A stretch of DNA of 64,000 nt. It comes from Pseudomonas sp. S09G 359. GTDB lineage: Bacteria; Pseudomonadota; Gammaproteobacteria; Pseudomonadales; Pseudomonadaceae. The stretch's first letter is position 1. Every line of letters begins with the position of its first letter. The notes beneath the pieces were generated by a model, which did not search any database, was not told where the DNA came from, and worked only from the letters and a program-made list of their open reading frames with translations. Position numbers and translations under genes: made by a program. Positions 53,070-62,891 of the stretch are shown here, piece after piece. The DNA lies in the NCBI RefSeq assembly GCF_002843605.1, contig NZ_CP025263.1, positions 5,919,501 to 5,983,500 on the forward strand, in the 5' to 3' direction.

Positions 53070-55460
53070 TTAAAAAAGTGGCATACCCGCCGAATGCCCG
53101 GCGCTTTCACCCTCTACCGGAGCCAATAAACGCCGTTCCAATGCGGCCTGCAATGCCTCGAAACGTACGGGTTTGATCAGCCGCTCGGAGATACCAATGC
53201 CATGACAGTGCTCGCGCTCCGACACATTCTGCGACGAACCCAGGGCGATCACCGGCAATTCCGCGCCGCCAGGCAACGCACGAATCTGACAACACAACGA
53301 GAAACCGCCCTCAGGAATATCCATCAACACGCCGTCGAAGTTTCCCCCCTGCAAGGCAGCCAGGGCCGCCGGGCCGCTGTCGACGGTTTTCACCTGGTAA
53401 CCGAGCTTGAGCAACATGCCGCGCACCACCAGTTGGCCGACGCTGTTGTCATCCACCAGCAACAGCTTGCAATCCTGCGGCGCGCGCTGCCGATCGACGG
53501 CCTGCTTGGGCTCGCGCGGCACCGGGCTGACCGCCACATCGAGTTGGAAGCGGCTACCTTTGCGGGGTTCGGAATGATGGGTAAGGCGCCCACCGAGCAA
53601 CTCGATGAGTTGGCGACAGATCGCCAGGCCAATGCCCAGGCCGCCATATTCGCGGGTGGTCGAGCCGTCGAGCTGGAAGAAGCGTTGGTACAGGGTGGCC
53701 TCGTCGAGAAAAGCAAAGCCGATACCAGTGTCGGTGACGATAAAGCTCAGGCGCAGGCTGCCGTCGCTGTCGGGCACGCCGACCACCCGCAGGCGCACCG
53801 CCCCTTCGTGGGTGAATTTGAAGGCGTTGTCCAGCAAGCAATCCAGGCACTGCAGCAGTTTGTCGGCGTCACCCACAACACGGTCCGGCAGTTCCTGCGC
53901 CACGTCGATGGAAAATTCCAGGCCTTTGCTTTGGGCGGCAACGCTGAATTGCTGGCGCAACGTGTCGAGCACACCGCGCAGGCTGAACGCCCGGGGCTGG
54001 GCACTGAGACGCCCGGCTTGCAGCTCGGTGAGGGTCAGGATGCCATTGACCATGCGCATCATGTCCCGGGCCGAACCGGCGGCGGTCTGCTGGTATTGCG
54101 CCAGGTCGTCGTCCAGCGGCACGGTTTGCATCAGTTCGAGGGAGCCGATCACCCCGTTCATGGGCGTGCGCAACTCGTGGGTCAGGGTGGCGAGGAACTC
54201 ATCCTTGAGCCGGTTGCTGCGCGCCAGTTGCTGGTTGAGCACTTCAAGCTTCTGGCTCGCGTCGAACAGGATCTGCGCCTGCTGCTCGCGCATGGAGTTG
54301 ATGCGGTCAGCCAAGGCCAGGGACAGCAGCGCCACTTCGATGGCCGAACCGATCTGGCTGGCGTACATGGTGAGGAACACATTGGGCAGGTAGCCCAGCA
54401 CCATCAGTGTGTTCACCACCCCGCCCAGCAGGAACGCCGACCAGGCGATGATGAAATAGCGCGCCATGCGCTGGCCGCAATACCAGGCCTTGATGGCCGC
54501 GACGAAGATGGTCACGGTAAACACCAGCGCCAGGCCCGTGGCCAGGCGTAGCGCCAGGGCGTAGCTGGTCATCAGCGACAACAACATCACCACCGCGCCG
54601 CAGCCCACCAGCGCCAACAGTAGGCGGTTGATCAGGCGACTGTGCTGGGCGGTATGCAGGAAGCTACGTGCGAACAGGCTGCCGAACAGCGCCGCTGAGC
54701 CGATCAGGAACGGCACCGCCGCATTCGCCCACCACGGGTTGTTCGGCCAGAAAAACTCCACCGCCACGCCGTTGACCGACAACTGGTACAGGCCGAACGA
54801 GGCGATATAGAGGATGTAATAGAGGTAACTGGTGTCGCGCACGCTCAGGTAGATAAACAGGTTGTAGACCAACATGCCCAGCAATACGCCATAGATTGCC
54901 CCGAGCACGTACAAGCGCAGCGGCTGCTGTTCCAGATAGGCGGTGCCGGCCCAGAGCGTCAACGGCGCCTGGATCGAGCCTTGGCTTTGCAGGCGCAGAT
55001 AGATCGTCTGCCGCTGGTCCGGCACAAAGTTGAGCTTGAACAGGTAGTTGCTCTGGCTCACCTCGCGGCTGGAAAACGGCAAGGCGCTGCCGGTGCGCGT
55101 GGTCAGTCGGTAGGTGCCGGTGCCATCGTTCTGGTACATCTCCAGATGGTTCAGCGGCGGGTAGGCCAGTTCCAGAAACCAGGTGCGGGGTGCGCGGGTG
55201 TCTTTGGCGGTGTAATGCAGGTCGACCTTGAGCCAGAACACCGAGCGTGAGTAGCCAGCATTCAGGGTGGCTTGGTCATGGGTCTTGAACTGGGCGGCGT
55301 AGGTCGGGGAGCTGACTTGCGCGATGGTGAGGGCGTCGGTCGGGTCTTCGAGCACTTGCATGGCTCGGCCCAGCGGCAGGCTGCGCGTGTCGGGGTTGAA
55401 CTCGATGGCGCTGGCTAGCATGGGTAGCCCGCATAGCAATAAAATCAGCAAATAGCGCAT
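53070..55460 (-). CDS. ladS: Hybrid sensor histidine kinase LadS
   Basis: A 796-residue hybrid kinase of the LadS type (P. aeruginosa 795). A signal peptide (MRYLLILLLCGLPMLASA) precedes a 7TMR-DISM periplasmic domain (residues about 25-165) and seven helices (about 180-390). The kinase follows: FLATLTHELRTPMNGVIG with the phosphorylated His, LLDNAFKFTHEG, DTGIGFAF and GGLGIGLAICRQ. The receiver (CKLLLVDDNSVGQLVVRG to SERLIKPVRFEALQ) keeps VDDN, the Asp in VLMDIPEGG and Lys in IKP, but the loop after Asp is short and the usual Thr or Ser after the fourth strand is Gly (ALGSSQ). In P. aeruginosa LadS feeds the GacS/Rsm network. The neighbours match the PA3970-PA3984 order. Confidence 0.9.
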   Translation of the reverse strand: MRYLLILLLCGLPMLASAIEFNPDTRSLPLGRAMQVLEDPTDALTIAQVSSPTYAAQFKTHDQATLNAGYSRSVFWLKVDLHYTAKDTRAPRTWFLELAYPPLNHLEMYQNDGTGTYRLTTRTGSALPFSSREVSQSNYLFKLNFVPDQRQTIYLRLQSQGSIQAPLTLWAGTAYLEQQPLRLYVLGAIYGVLLGMLVYNLFIYLSVRDTSYLYYILYIASFGLYQLSVNGVAVEFFWPNNPWWANAAVPFLIGSAALFGSLFARSFLHTAQHSRLINRLLLALVGCGAVVMLLSLMTSYALALRLATGLALVFTVTIFVAAIKAWYCGQRMARYFIIAWSAFLLGGVVNTLMVLGYLPNVFLTMYASQIGSAIEVALLSLALADRINSMREQQAQILFDASQKLEVLNQQLARSNRLKDEFLATLTHELRTPMNGVIGSLELMQTVPLDDDLAQYQQTAAGSARDMMRMVNGILTLTELQAGRLSAQPRAFSLRGVLDTLRQQFSVAAQSKGLEFSIDVAQELPDRVVGDADKLLQCLDCLLDNAFKFTHEGAVRLRVVGVPDSDGSLRLSFIVTDTGIGFAFLDEATLYQRFFQLDGSTTREYGGLGIGLAICRQLIELLGGRLTHHSEPRKGSRFQLDVAVSPVPREPKQAVDRQRAPQDCKLLLVDDNSVGQLVVRGMLLKLGYQVKTVDSGPAALAALQGGNFDGVLMDIPEGGFSLCCQIRALPGGAELPVIALGSSQNVSEREHCHGIGISERLIKPVRFEALQAALERRLLAPVEGESAGHSAGMPLF

Positions 55461-55737
55461 AGAGCCCCAGCGTGGCCTGTCCGGTCATGTCAAAAAAGCC
55501 CCCCATTCCTTTTGAGAAGACGTACACCGGCGATACATTAAGTGGTTTGGATCCACTCTAGCATAGCCGGTAAAGGCCATTGGACACCATTGAAATAATT
55601 TTTTGAAAGGCTCTAGAACGCGGCTTTCAGAGGCTTTTTGCAGCCACCAAAACGCCAAAAAAGTGTCACCCAAGGGATAAAATTCAACCATCGCCAGACG
55701 GCCACGCAAAAAGCGTTTGGTGGTAAGCTCGCGCACC

Positions 55738-56535
55738 ATGAATATCTACAGCTCTCGCCCTGTTGTCCTCTGTCTCTCCGGCCATGATCCCAGTGGTGGC
55801 GCCGGCTTGCAGGCAGATATTGAAGCGCTGCTCGCCCAGGGCTGCCATGCGGCTCCGGCCGTCACCGCCCTGACCGTGCAGAACACCGTCAATGTCAGCG
55901 ATTTCCGCGTGCTCGACCGCGAGTGGGTACTGGCCCAGGCCAATGCCGTGCTCAGCGACTCCGAAGTGGCGGCGGTCAAACTCGGCATGCTCGGCTCCAC
56001 CGCCATGGTCGACACCGTGGTCGAACTGCTGCAGGCACACCCGCACCTGCCGGTAGTCTGCGACCCGGTGTTACGCGCCGGCGGCGGTGGCAGCCTGGGC
56101 AAGGACGAAGTCGGCTATGCCATGCGCGAGCGGTTGTTGCCGTTATCACTGATTGCCACGCCGAACCTGCCGGAAGCGCGCATCCTCGCCGAATTGCCGG
56201 AGGGCAGCGCCGACGAATGCGCCGCGAAGCTGCTGCCGTATATCAAGCACCTGCTGATCACTGGCGGCCATGGCGACGAGCATGAAGTGCACAACCGCCT
56301 TTACAGCCGCGACGGCACGCAGCAAACCTTTACCTGCCAGCGCCTGCCCGGCAGTTATCACGGCTCGGGCTGCACGCTGGCCAGCGCCTTGGCCGGTCGC
56401 ATCGCCCAGGGCGAAGGGTTGGTCAGCGCCGTGCAATCAGCACTCAACTACACTTGGCGCACCCTGCGTGACGCCGAACAACTCGGGCAGGGCCAGTTTG
56501 TACCGCGCCGTTTGCCGCTGGATTTCTGCTCGTAA
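55738..56535 (+). CDS. thiD: Hydroxymethylpyrimidine/phosphomethylpyrimidine kinase
   Basis: A 265-residue ribokinase-fold enzyme of thiamine synthesis that phosphorylates HMP and [24 protein letters not shown] is the substrate motif, [20 protein letters not shown] and [20 protein letters not shown] follow, and [20 protein letters not shown] is the ATP-site anion hole with the catalytic Asp replaced in part by the CTLASA region typical of the family. The ATG at 55738 is preferred to 55717. It is divergent from ladS and 23 bases upstream of thiE. Confidence 0.95.
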   Translation: MNIYSSRPVVLCLSGHDPSGGAGLQADIEALLAQGCHAAPAVTALTVQNTVNVSDFRVLDREWVLAQANAVLSDSEVAAVKLGMLGSTAMVDTVVELLQAHPHLPVVCDPVLRAGGGGSLGKDEVGYAMRERLLPLSLIATPNLPEARILAELPEGSADECAAKLLPYIKHLLITGGHGDEHEVHNRLYSRDGTQQTFTCQRLPGSYHGSGCTLASALAGRIAQGEGLVSAVQSALNYTWRTLRDAEQLGQGQFVPRRLPLDFCS

Positions 56536-56558
56536 CACCAAGCCAAGGGGCCTGCTCG

Positions 56559-57188
56559 ATGAAACTACGTGGCCTTTACGCCGTCACCGACAGCCAACTG
56601 TTGGCCGGTAAATTCCTCGCCTACGTCGAAGCGGCGTTGGACGGTGGCGTGACCCTGCTGCAATACCGCGACAAAAGCAGCGATGAAGCCCGGCGCCTGC
56701 GTGAAGCGGAAAAACTCCACGAACTGTGCTCGCGCTACAAAACCCGGCTGATCATCAACGACGACGCCGAGCTCGCCGCGCGCCTGGGCGTCGGCGTGCA
56801 CCTGGGCCAAACCGACGGCCCGCTGACCCCGGCGCGTGCGCTGCTGGGTTCCAAAGCCATTATCGGCGCCACCTGCCACAGCCAGATCGAACTGGCCGAG
56901 CAGGCCGCGAAAGAAGGCGCCAGCTACGTCGCCTTTGGCCGCTTCTTCAATTCCAACACCAAGCCCGGCGCCCCGGCGGCCACCCTAGAAATGCTGGCCG
57001 AAGCCCGCAAGCGCCTGCACCTGCCGATCTGCGTGATCGGCGGCGTCACCCTGGAGAACGCCGCCCCACTGGTGGCCCACGGTGCCGACCTGCTGGCCGT
57101 GGTGCACGGCCTGTTCGGCGCCGACAGTACCCAGGAAGTCACGCGCCGCGCCCGCGCGTTCAACGATCTTCTTAAATATTCAGTTTAG
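56559..57188 (+). CDS. thiE: Thiamine-phosphate synthase
   Basis: A 209-residue TIM-barrel enzyme that joins HMP pyrophosphate with the thiazole phosphate to give thiamine phosphate. [72 protein letters not shown] and [19 protein letters not shown] are the family motifs, ending with [20 protein letters not shown] (phosphate site). The length is the norm. It is followed after 11 bases by hemL on the same strand. Confidence 0.95.
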   Translation: MKLRGLYAVTDSQLLAGKFLAYVEAALDGGVTLLQYRDKSSDEARRLREAEKLHELCSRYKTRLIINDDAELAARLGVGVHLGQTDGPLTPARALLGSKAIIGATCHSQIELAEQAAKEGASYVAFGRFFNSNTKPGAPAATLEMLAEARKRLHLPICVIGGVTLENAAPLVAHGADLLAVVHGLFGADSTQEVTRRARAFNDLLKYSV

Positions 57189-57199
57189 AGAGCCCGATC

Positions 57200-58483
57200 A
57201 TGTCCCGTTCCGAAACCCTGTTTGCCAATGCCCAGAAACACATCCCCGGCGGTGTGAACTCCCCCGTGCGTGCGTTCAAGAGCGTGGGCGGCACGCCGTT
57301 GTTCTTCAAGCATGCCGAAGGCGCCTACGTCACCGACGAAGATGACAAGCGCTACGTTGACTACGTAGGTTCCTGGGGCCCGATGATCCTCGGCCACAGC
57401 CACCCGGACGTGCTCGACGCCGTGCGCCAGCAACTGCAACACGGTTTGTCCTACGGTGCGCCGACCGCCATGGAAACCGAGATGGCCGACCTGGTGTGCT
57501 CTATCGTGCCGTCGATGGAAATGGTGCGCATGGTCAGCTCCGGCACCGAAGCCACCATGAGCGCGATCCGCCTGGCCCGGGGTTTCACCGGCCGCGACAG
57601 CATCATCAAATTCGAAGGCTGCTACCACGGCCACTCCGACAGCCTGCTGGTAAAAGCCGGCTCCGGCCTGCTGACCCAGGGCGTGCCAAGCTCGGCCGGT
57701 GTGCCAGCGGCATTCGCCAAGCACACCCTGACACTGCCGTTCAACGACATCGCCGCTGTCGAGCAGATGCTCAATGAAGTGGGCCAGGACGTGGCGTGCA
57801 TCATCGTTGAGCCGGTGGCCGGCAACATGAACTGCGTACCGCCGGCGCCGGGCTTTCTCGAAGGCCTGCGCGAGCAGTGCGACAAGCACGGCGTGGTGCT
57901 GATTTTTGACGAAGTGATGACCGGTTTCCGCGTGGCCCTCGGTGGCGCCCAGGCGTACTACGGCGTAACGCCGGACCTGAGCACCTTCGGCAAGATCATC
58001 GGCGGTGGCATGCCGGTCGGTTGCTTCGGCGGCAAGCGCGAAATCATGCAACACATTGCGCCGCTGGGCCCGGTGTACCAGGCAGGCACGCTGTCGGGTA
58101 ACCCATTGGCCATGGCGGCCGGCCTGACCACCCTGCGCCTGATCAGCCGCCCGGGCTTCCACGCCGAGCTGACCGACTACACCACCCGCCTGCTGGATGG
58201 CCTGCAACAGCGCGCCGATGCGGCCGGCATTCCGTTTGTAACCACACAAGCGGGCGGCATGTTCGGCCTGTACTTCAGCGGCGCCGACGATATCGTCACC
58301 TTTGATGATGTAATGGGTAGCGACGCCGATCTGTTCAAACGCTTCTTCCACCTGATGCTGGAAGGCGGCGTGTACCTGGCGCCGAGTGCCTTTGAAGCCG
58401 GCTTCACCTCGATCGCCCATGGCGAAACCGAGTTGAAACTGACACTGGATGCCGCCGAGCGCGCCTTCGCGGCCTTGAAGTAA
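57200..58483 (+). CDS. hemL: Glutamate-1-semialdehyde 2,1-aminomutase
   Basis: A 427-residue PLP enzyme that makes 5-aminolevulinate for heme. [20 protein letters not shown] is the family start, [20 protein letters not shown] the next motif, [20 protein letters not shown] the cofactor region, [20 protein letters not shown] the Asp that binds the pyridine ring, and [18 protein letters not shown] holds the PLP Lys near residue 265. A clear terminator follows. It is placed after thiE, as in other Pseudomonas. Confidence 0.97.
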   Translation: MSRSETLFANAQKHIPGGVNSPVRAFKSVGGTPLFFKHAEGAYVTDEDDKRYVDYVGSWGPMILGHSHPDVLDAVRQQLQHGLSYGAPTAMETEMADLVCSIVPSMEMVRMVSSGTEATMSAIRLARGFTGRDSIIKFEGCYHGHSDSLLVKAGSGLLTQGVPSSAGVPAAFAKHTLTLPFNDIAAVEQMLNEVGQDVACIIVEPVAGNMNCVPPAPGFLEGLREQCDKHGVVLIFDEVMTGFRVALGGAQAYYGVTPDLSTFGKIIGGGMPVGCFGGKREIMQHIAPLGPVYQAGTLSGNPLAMAAGLTTLRLISRPGFHAELTDYTTRLLDGLQQRADAAGIPFVTTQAGGMFGLYFSGADDIVTFDDVMGSDADLFKRFFHLMLEGGVYLAPSAFEAGFTSIAHGETELKLTLDAAERAFAALK

Positions 58484-58496
58484 GTAGGCGTAAAAG

Positions 58497-58526
58497 TCTG
58501 ACGTTGCCCTGGGCAGCGTCAGATTT
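58497..58526 (+). terminator. Rho-independent terminator after hemL
   Basis: TCTGACG-t-TGCCC-t-GGGCA-g-CGTCAGA is a near-perfect stem followed by TTTGCTACTTT, 14 bases after the hemL stop. Confidence 0.85.
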
Positions 58527-58710
58527 GCTACTTTGCTTACAGAGATTTCCTTATTTCTGTCGAGAATTTACCTGCAATTCGGCAGATAACTTGCCCAACC
58601 AGCAGAAAAACGAGTAAAGACTTTGTAAGCAGAGGCCTGCTTATTTCATAATGCGCGCTTATTGGATCCCCCGAGGGTCCGCGTGCCCCGTCAGAGGTAA
58701 GTCGATTCCC

Positions 58711-59265
58711 ATGAAACGCACCGGCCGCACCCTGGTTCTGGGCTGCCTGTTGCTCCTTCAGCCGCTGCTGGCACATGCACAAGCAGGCGGCAACTCGTTG
58801 TTAATCCCAGCGATGGGTCGTTGCACCCTCAATACCCAGCCAGACAGCCAGGCCGAAGCCCTGAGCGCGTGCCAGAAACAGGCAGACGGCGGGGATGCGC
58901 AGGCGCAATACGAGTTGGGCGAGTACTTCCACGACAGCAAGAACCCCGCTCGCGACCTCAATAAAGCCTTGAGCTACTTCGAGAAAGCCTCGCTGCAGGG
59001 TCACGCCCAGGCGCAATTTGAACTGGGCACCATGTTCTTCAAGGGCGAAGGCGTGCCGGCCAATAACGTTCAGGCGTATATCGTGCTGAAAATGGCCGCG
59101 GTCAACGGCGCCGAAGACGCGCTGGACACCGCTGACGAAGTCGCCGAGCACATGCAGCGCGATGAGTTGGAAGTAGCCACCCAGGTGCTGGGCCAGATTT
59201 TCCGCAATTACCTGCAGGAATTGCAGAGTGCCGACGGGCGCTCGCCCTTCTCACCCCTGCCCTGA
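58711..59265 (+). CDS. Sel1-like repeat periplasmic protein
   Basis: A 184-residue protein with a signal peptide (MKRTGRTLVLGCLLLLQPLL, cut near AHA-QAGG) and two Sel1/TPR-like repeats (GDAQAQYELGEYFHDSKNPA and GHAQAQFELGTMFFKGEGVP), the second followed by NNVQAYIVLKMAAVNGAEDA. It probably mediates protein contacts in the periplasm. The ATG at 58711 has an AGAGGTAAG site eight bases before it and excludes the 20 residues upstream. It is the counterpart of the gene between hemL and DUF1820 in P. aeruginosa. Confidence 0.87.
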   Translation: MKRTGRTLVLGCLLLLQPLLAHAQAGGNSLLIPAMGRCTLNTQPDSQAEALSACQKQADGGDAQAQYELGEYFHDSKNPARDLNKALSYFEKASLQGHAQAQFELGTMFFKGEGVPANNVQAYIVLKMAAVNGAEDALDTADEVAEHMQRDELEVATQVLGQIFRNYLQELQSADGRSPFSPLP

Positions 59266-59285
59266 TTTCAGCTAACCCCTTCTAC

Positions 59286-59357
59286 CGCTATCGCAGGCAA
59301 GCCAGCTCCCACAGGAGAATGCACTCCAAATGTGGGAGCTGGCTTGCCTGCGATGGG
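59286..59357. repeat. Third repeat class: inverted TGTGGGAGCTGGCTTGCCTG
   Basis: CGCTATCGCAGGCAAGCCAG and ATGTGGGAGCTGGCTTGCCT form an outward-facing inverted pair about 22 bases apart. The core CTGGCTTGCCTGCGAT differs from the main REP class (GGGGGCTTGCCCCCGAT), so this is a distinct REP subgroup. It lies between the convergent Sel1 and DUF1820 genes. Confidence 0.9.
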
Positions 59358-59376
59358 CGCAACTCGGTCTAAAGCC

Positions 59377-59703
59377 CTACTTCTCAGGCATCGGCACCGG
59401 AAACGGCATCACATTGCTGGTGCCACGCGCTTCGCTGATCTTCGGCGTGCCCAGGCGCTCGACTTCATCGATGCGCACAATCGAATGCATCGGCACAAAA
59501 CTGCGCACCACACCCTCGAACTGCGCCTTGAGCTTCTCTTCGCCCGGGTCTACGACCAGTTGCGTGCGCTCGCCAAAGACGAACTCTTCCACTTCCAGGA
59601 AACCCCACAGATCACTTTGATAGATCTGCTTGGCGTACATTTCGAACACCTGGCCCTGGTTAAGGAAAATCACCTTATAGATTGGAGCTTCACGTTTGGT
59701 CAT
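59377..59703 (-). CDS. DUF1820 family protein
   Basis: A 108-residue cytoplasmic protein: MTKREAPIYKVIFLNQGQVF at the N terminus, EMYAKQIYQSDLWGFLEVEE in the middle and RSFVPMHSIVRIDEVERLG near the end, which is the DUF1820 pattern. It occurs beside miaB in many gamma-proteobacteria. The function is unknown. The ATG at 59703 is preferred to a start 18 bases upstream. It is divergent from miaB with a 131-base shared promoter region. Confidence 0.88.
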   Translation of the reverse strand: MTKREAPIYKVIFLNQGQVFEMYAKQIYQSDLWGFLEVEEFVFGERTQLVVDPGEEKLKAQFEGVVRSFVPMHSIVRIDEVERLGTPKISEARGTSNVMPFPVPMPEK

Positions 59704-59834
59704 GGTGGGCGAATAACACATTGGGGATATAAAAGAGGGCGCGAACTATAGCATGGCACCCGATGCACAACGCTAGGAACCAATGGACATGCCCCCTATA
59801 ATGCGCGGTTCTTTACCACCAGTTGACGATTCCC

Positions 59835-61163
59835 ATGGCCAAGAAGCTTTATATCGAAACCCACGGTTGCCAGATGAACGAGTACGACAGCTCGCGCATG
59901 GTCGACCTGCTGGGTGAACACCAGGCCCTGGAAGTCACCGCCCGCGCCGAAGATGCCGACGTAATCCTGCTCAATACCTGCTCGATCCGCGAACGGGCCC
60001 AGGACCGTGTGTATTCGCAGCTGGGCCGCTGGCGCGAATTGAAACTGGCCAACCCGGACATGGTGATCGCTGTCGGCGGTTGCGTGGCCAGCCAGGAAGG
60101 CGCCGCGATCCGCGACCGCGCGCCCTATGTCGACGTGGTCTTCGGCCCGCAAACCCTGCACCGCCTGCCGGAAATGATCGACGCCGCGCGCTTTACCAAG
60201 CTGCCGCAGGTCGACGTCTCGTTCCCGGAAATCGAAAAATTCGACCATTTGCCCGAGCCGCGTATCGACGGCCCGAGCGCCTATGTGTCGGTGATGGAAG
60301 GCTGCAGCAAGTACTGCACGTTCTGTGTGGTGCCCTACACCCGTGGTGAAGAAGTCAGCCGGCCGTTTGACGATGTGCTGTCGGAAATCATCCACCTTGC
60401 CGAAAACGGCGTGCGTGAAGTGACCCTGCTGGGCCAGAACGTCAATGGTTATCGCGGCCTCACCGACGACGGGCGCCTGGCCGACCTGGCGGAGCTGATT
60501 CGCGTGGTGGCCGCCGTGGATGGCATCGAGCGAATTCGCTACACCACCTCGCACCCGCTGGAGTTTTCCGACAGCCTGATCCAGGCCCACGCCGAAGTGC
60601 CGGAGCTGGTCAAACACCTGCATTTGCCGGTGCAGTCGGGTTCCGACCGTATTTTGTCGGCAATGAAGCGCAACCACACCGCGCTGGAATACAAATCCAA
60701 ACTGCGTAAATTGCGCGCGGCGGTGCCGGGTATCTGCATCAGTTCGGACTTTATCGTCGGCTTCCCGGGCGAGACCGAGAAAGACTTCCAGCAAACCATG
60801 AAGCTGATCGAAGACGTCGGCTTCGACTTCTCCTACTCATTCGTCTACAGCCAGCGCCCCGGCACCCCGGCCGCCGACCTGCTGGACGAAACCCCGGAAG
60901 CGCTGAAAAAAGAGCGCCTCAACGCCCTGCAGCACCGTTTGAACCAACAGGGTTTTGAGATCAGCCGACAAATGGTCGGGTCGACCCAGCGCATCCTGGT
61001 AACCGACTACTCGAAAAAAGACCCAGGCGAATTGCAGGGCCGTACCGAGAACAACCGAATCGTAAACTTCCGTTGCGATAATCCGACCCTGATCGGCCAG
61101 TTTGCCGATGTGCACATTGATGCGGCGCAACCGCATTCGTTGCGCGGGTCGCTGATTCAATAA
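59835..61163 (+). CDS. miaB: tRNA-2-methylthio-N6-dimethylallyladenosine synthase
   Basis: A 442-residue radical-SAM methylthiotransferase acting on A37 of tRNAs. The UPF0004 domain ([50 protein letters not shown]) binds one Fe-S cluster; [20 protein letters not shown] is the radical-SAM CxxxCxxC motif; the C-terminal TRAM domain ends [17 protein letters not shown]. The ATG at 59835 ([12 protein letters not shown]) is the standard start; a TTG 12 bases upstream is possible but less likely. It heads the conserved miaB-phoH-ybeY-corC-lnt run. Confidence 0.97.
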   Translation: MAKKLYIETHGCQMNEYDSSRMVDLLGEHQALEVTARAEDADVILLNTCSIRERAQDRVYSQLGRWRELKLANPDMVIAVGGCVASQEGAAIRDRAPYVDVVFGPQTLHRLPEMIDAARFTKLPQVDVSFPEIEKFDHLPEPRIDGPSAYVSVMEGCSKYCTFCVVPYTRGEEVSRPFDDVLSEIIHLAENGVREVTLLGQNVNGYRGLTDDGRLADLAELIRVVAAVDGIERIRYTTSHPLEFSDSLIQAHAEVPELVKHLHLPVQSGSDRILSAMKRNHTALEYKSKLRKLRAAVPGICISSDFIVGFPGETEKDFQQTMKLIEDVGFDFSYSFVYSQRPGTPAADLLDETPEALKKERLNALQHRLNQQGFEISRQMVGSTQRILVTDYSKKDPGELQGRTENNRIVNFRCDNPTLIGQFADVHIDAAQPHSLRGSLIQ

Positions 61164-61186
61164 TAGTCAAATCACCACCGCTCAAC

Positions 61187-61291
61187 ATGTGGGAGGGGCG
61201 GTGCGACGATTCGACTTGCCCCGATGGCATTGGATCAGATGGCCCACCTGCTTCTGAGACTCCGCCATCGGGGGCTAGCCCCCTCCCACAT
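61187..61291. repeat. REP pair with 16-base insert in the left arm
   Basis: Left arm TGTGGGAGGGG, CGGTGCGACGATTCGA, CTTGCCCCGATGGC (one C fewer than usual); right arm standard apart from GGGCTAGCC for GGGCAAGCC. This is the third copy of the insert in the window, between miaB and the PhoH-like gene. Confidence 0.93.
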
Positions 61292-61393
61292 TTGAACCGT
61301 GCAACATTCCGATGACGTAAGTGCTTTCGCACACCGGTCACTGGCGTTATTCTCTATTTCACTTTCACAGCCAAAGGGCGGCTAAAAGCAACC

Positions 61394-62398
61394 TTGAACG
61401 CACCCATAGCAGAACCCCATCGTTTTATCCTCGAGCCGTTTGAGGCTCGCCGTTTCGCCAATCTGTGCGGGCAGTTCGACGAGCACCTGCGCCTGATCGA
61501 ACAACGCCTGAGCATCGAGATCCGCAACCGCGGCAATCAGTTCGAGCTGATTGGTGAACCCCAGCACACCACGTCTGCCGAAAATCTGCTGCGCCGCCTC
61601 TACCGCGAAACCAAGGGTAGTGAGCTGTCGCCGGAAACGGTGCACCTGTACTTGCAGGAATCCGCCGTGGAAGACCTGGCCAACAATCCCGTGGCCGAGG
61701 CCAGCGTGGCCCTGCGTACCAAAAAAGGCATGATTCGCCCAAAGGGCTTGAATCAGCAGAAGTACGTCAAGGCAATCCTCGGCAACGACATCAATTTCGG
61801 CATCGGCCCGGCCGGTACCGGCAAGACCTACCTGGCCGTGGCCTGTGCGGTCGACGCCCTGGAACGCGAGCAAGTACGCCGCATCCTGCTGGTGCGCCCA
61901 GCGGTTGAAGCCGGCGAGAAGCTTGGTTTCCTGCCCGGCGACCTGGCCCAGAAGATCGACCCGTACCTGCGCCCGCTCTACGACGCGCTGTACGAGATGC
62001 TCGGCTTCGAGTACGTGGCCAAGCTGATCGAGCGCCAGGTGATCGAGATCGCCCCGCTGGCTTACATGCGCGGCCGCACCTTGAGCAACAGTTTCATCAT
62101 CCTCGACGAAAGCCAGAACACTACAGTCGAGCAGATGAAGATGTTCCTTACCCGCATCGGGTTTGGCTCCACGGCCATTATCACCGGCGACATTACCCAG
62201 GTTGACCTGCCCAAGGGCACCAAGTCGGGCTTGAGCCATGTGATTGAAGTGCTCAAAGACGTGCCGGGTATCAGTTTCACGCACTTCTCGCCCAAGGACG
62301 TAGTGCGCCACCCGCTGGTGCAACGCATTGTCGAGGCCTATGAGCGCTTCGAACACCGCGATGACGGACTGTCAAAGGACGCCCGCCGCGATGCTTGA
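61394..62398 (+). CDS. ybeZ: PhoH-like ATPase (YbeZ)
   Basis: A 334-residue PhoH-family ATPase. It starts with TTG (giving [18 protein letters not shown]), the only start that keeps the conserved N terminus. [20 protein letters not shown] is the Walker A motif, [20 protein letters not shown] a PhoH signature, [20 protein letters not shown]alker B and [20 protein letters not shown] the sensor region. It overlaps ybeY by eight bases and, with it, is linked to ribosome and RNA processing. Confidence 0.95.
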   Translation: MNAPIAEPHRFILEPFEARRFANLCGQFDEHLRLIEQRLSIEIRNRGNQFELIGEPQHTTSAENLLRRLYRETKGSELSPETVHLYLQESAVEDLANNPVAEASVALRTKKGMIRPKGLNQQKYVKAILGNDINFGIGPAGTGKTYLAVACAVDALEREQVRRILLVRPAVEAGEKLGFLPGDLAQKIDPYLRPLYDALYEMLGFEYVAKLIERQVIEIAPLAYMRGRTLSNSFIILDESQNTTVEQMKMFLTRIGFGSTAIITGDITQVDLPKGTKSGLSHVIEVLKDVPGISFTHFSPKDVVRHPLVQRIVEAYERFEHRDDGLSKDARRDA

Positions 62399-62849
62399 GC
62401 TTGATCTGCAGCTGGCCACCGAAGCGCCCGCCCCCAGCGAAGAACAGTTCCGCCAATGGTGTGCCCTGGCCCTACGCCAGCGCACCGCCGACTCGGAACT
62501 GACCATCCGTCTGGTGGACGAGCCCGAAGGCCGCGAACTGAACCGCACCTGGCGCCAGAAGGACTACGCGACCAACGTGCTGTCGTTTCCCGCCGACGTA
62601 CCCGACGAGTTACTGGATATCCCCCTGCTGGGCGACCTGGTGATCTGCGTCGAGGTCGTTGAGCGCGAGGCGAAGGAACAAGGCAAGGCCCTTGAGGCTC
62701 ACTGGGCCCACCTGGTCATCCACGGCTGCTTGCATCTCTTGGGTTACGACCATATAGACGATGACGAAGCCGAAGAGATGGAAACACTGGAACAAACGTT
62801 GCTTGCAGAATTGGGTCACCCGGACCCGTATGCCGACGACGAAGCTTGA
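62391..62849 (+). CDS. ybeY: Endoribonuclease YbeY
   Basis: A 152-residue zinc-dependent RNase for 16S rRNA maturation and ribosome quality control. The motif [11 protein letters not shown] supplies three His ligands; [20 protein letters not shown] and [20 protein letters not shown] are the conserved upstream parts. The ATG at 62391 lies in the end of the PhoH-like gene. The length is close to the E. coli protein (155). Confidence 0.96.
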   Translation: MLELDLQLATEAPAPSEEQFRQWCALALRQRTADSELTIRLVDEPEGRELNRTWRQKDYATNVLSFPADVPDELLDIPLLGDLVICVEVVEREAKEQGKALEAHWAHLVIHGCLHLLGYDHIDDDEAEEMETLEQTLLAELGHPDPYADDEA

Positions 62850-62891
62850 AATTCATCTAACTGTAACGACAAAGGATTCAGAGTAATCGCT

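Noticed and set aside
21534..61291. CRISPR-like array from the repeated 24-base elements
   Set aside because: The elements occur in scattered inverted pairs between genes, not as direct repeats with regular unique spacers, and no cas genes are present.
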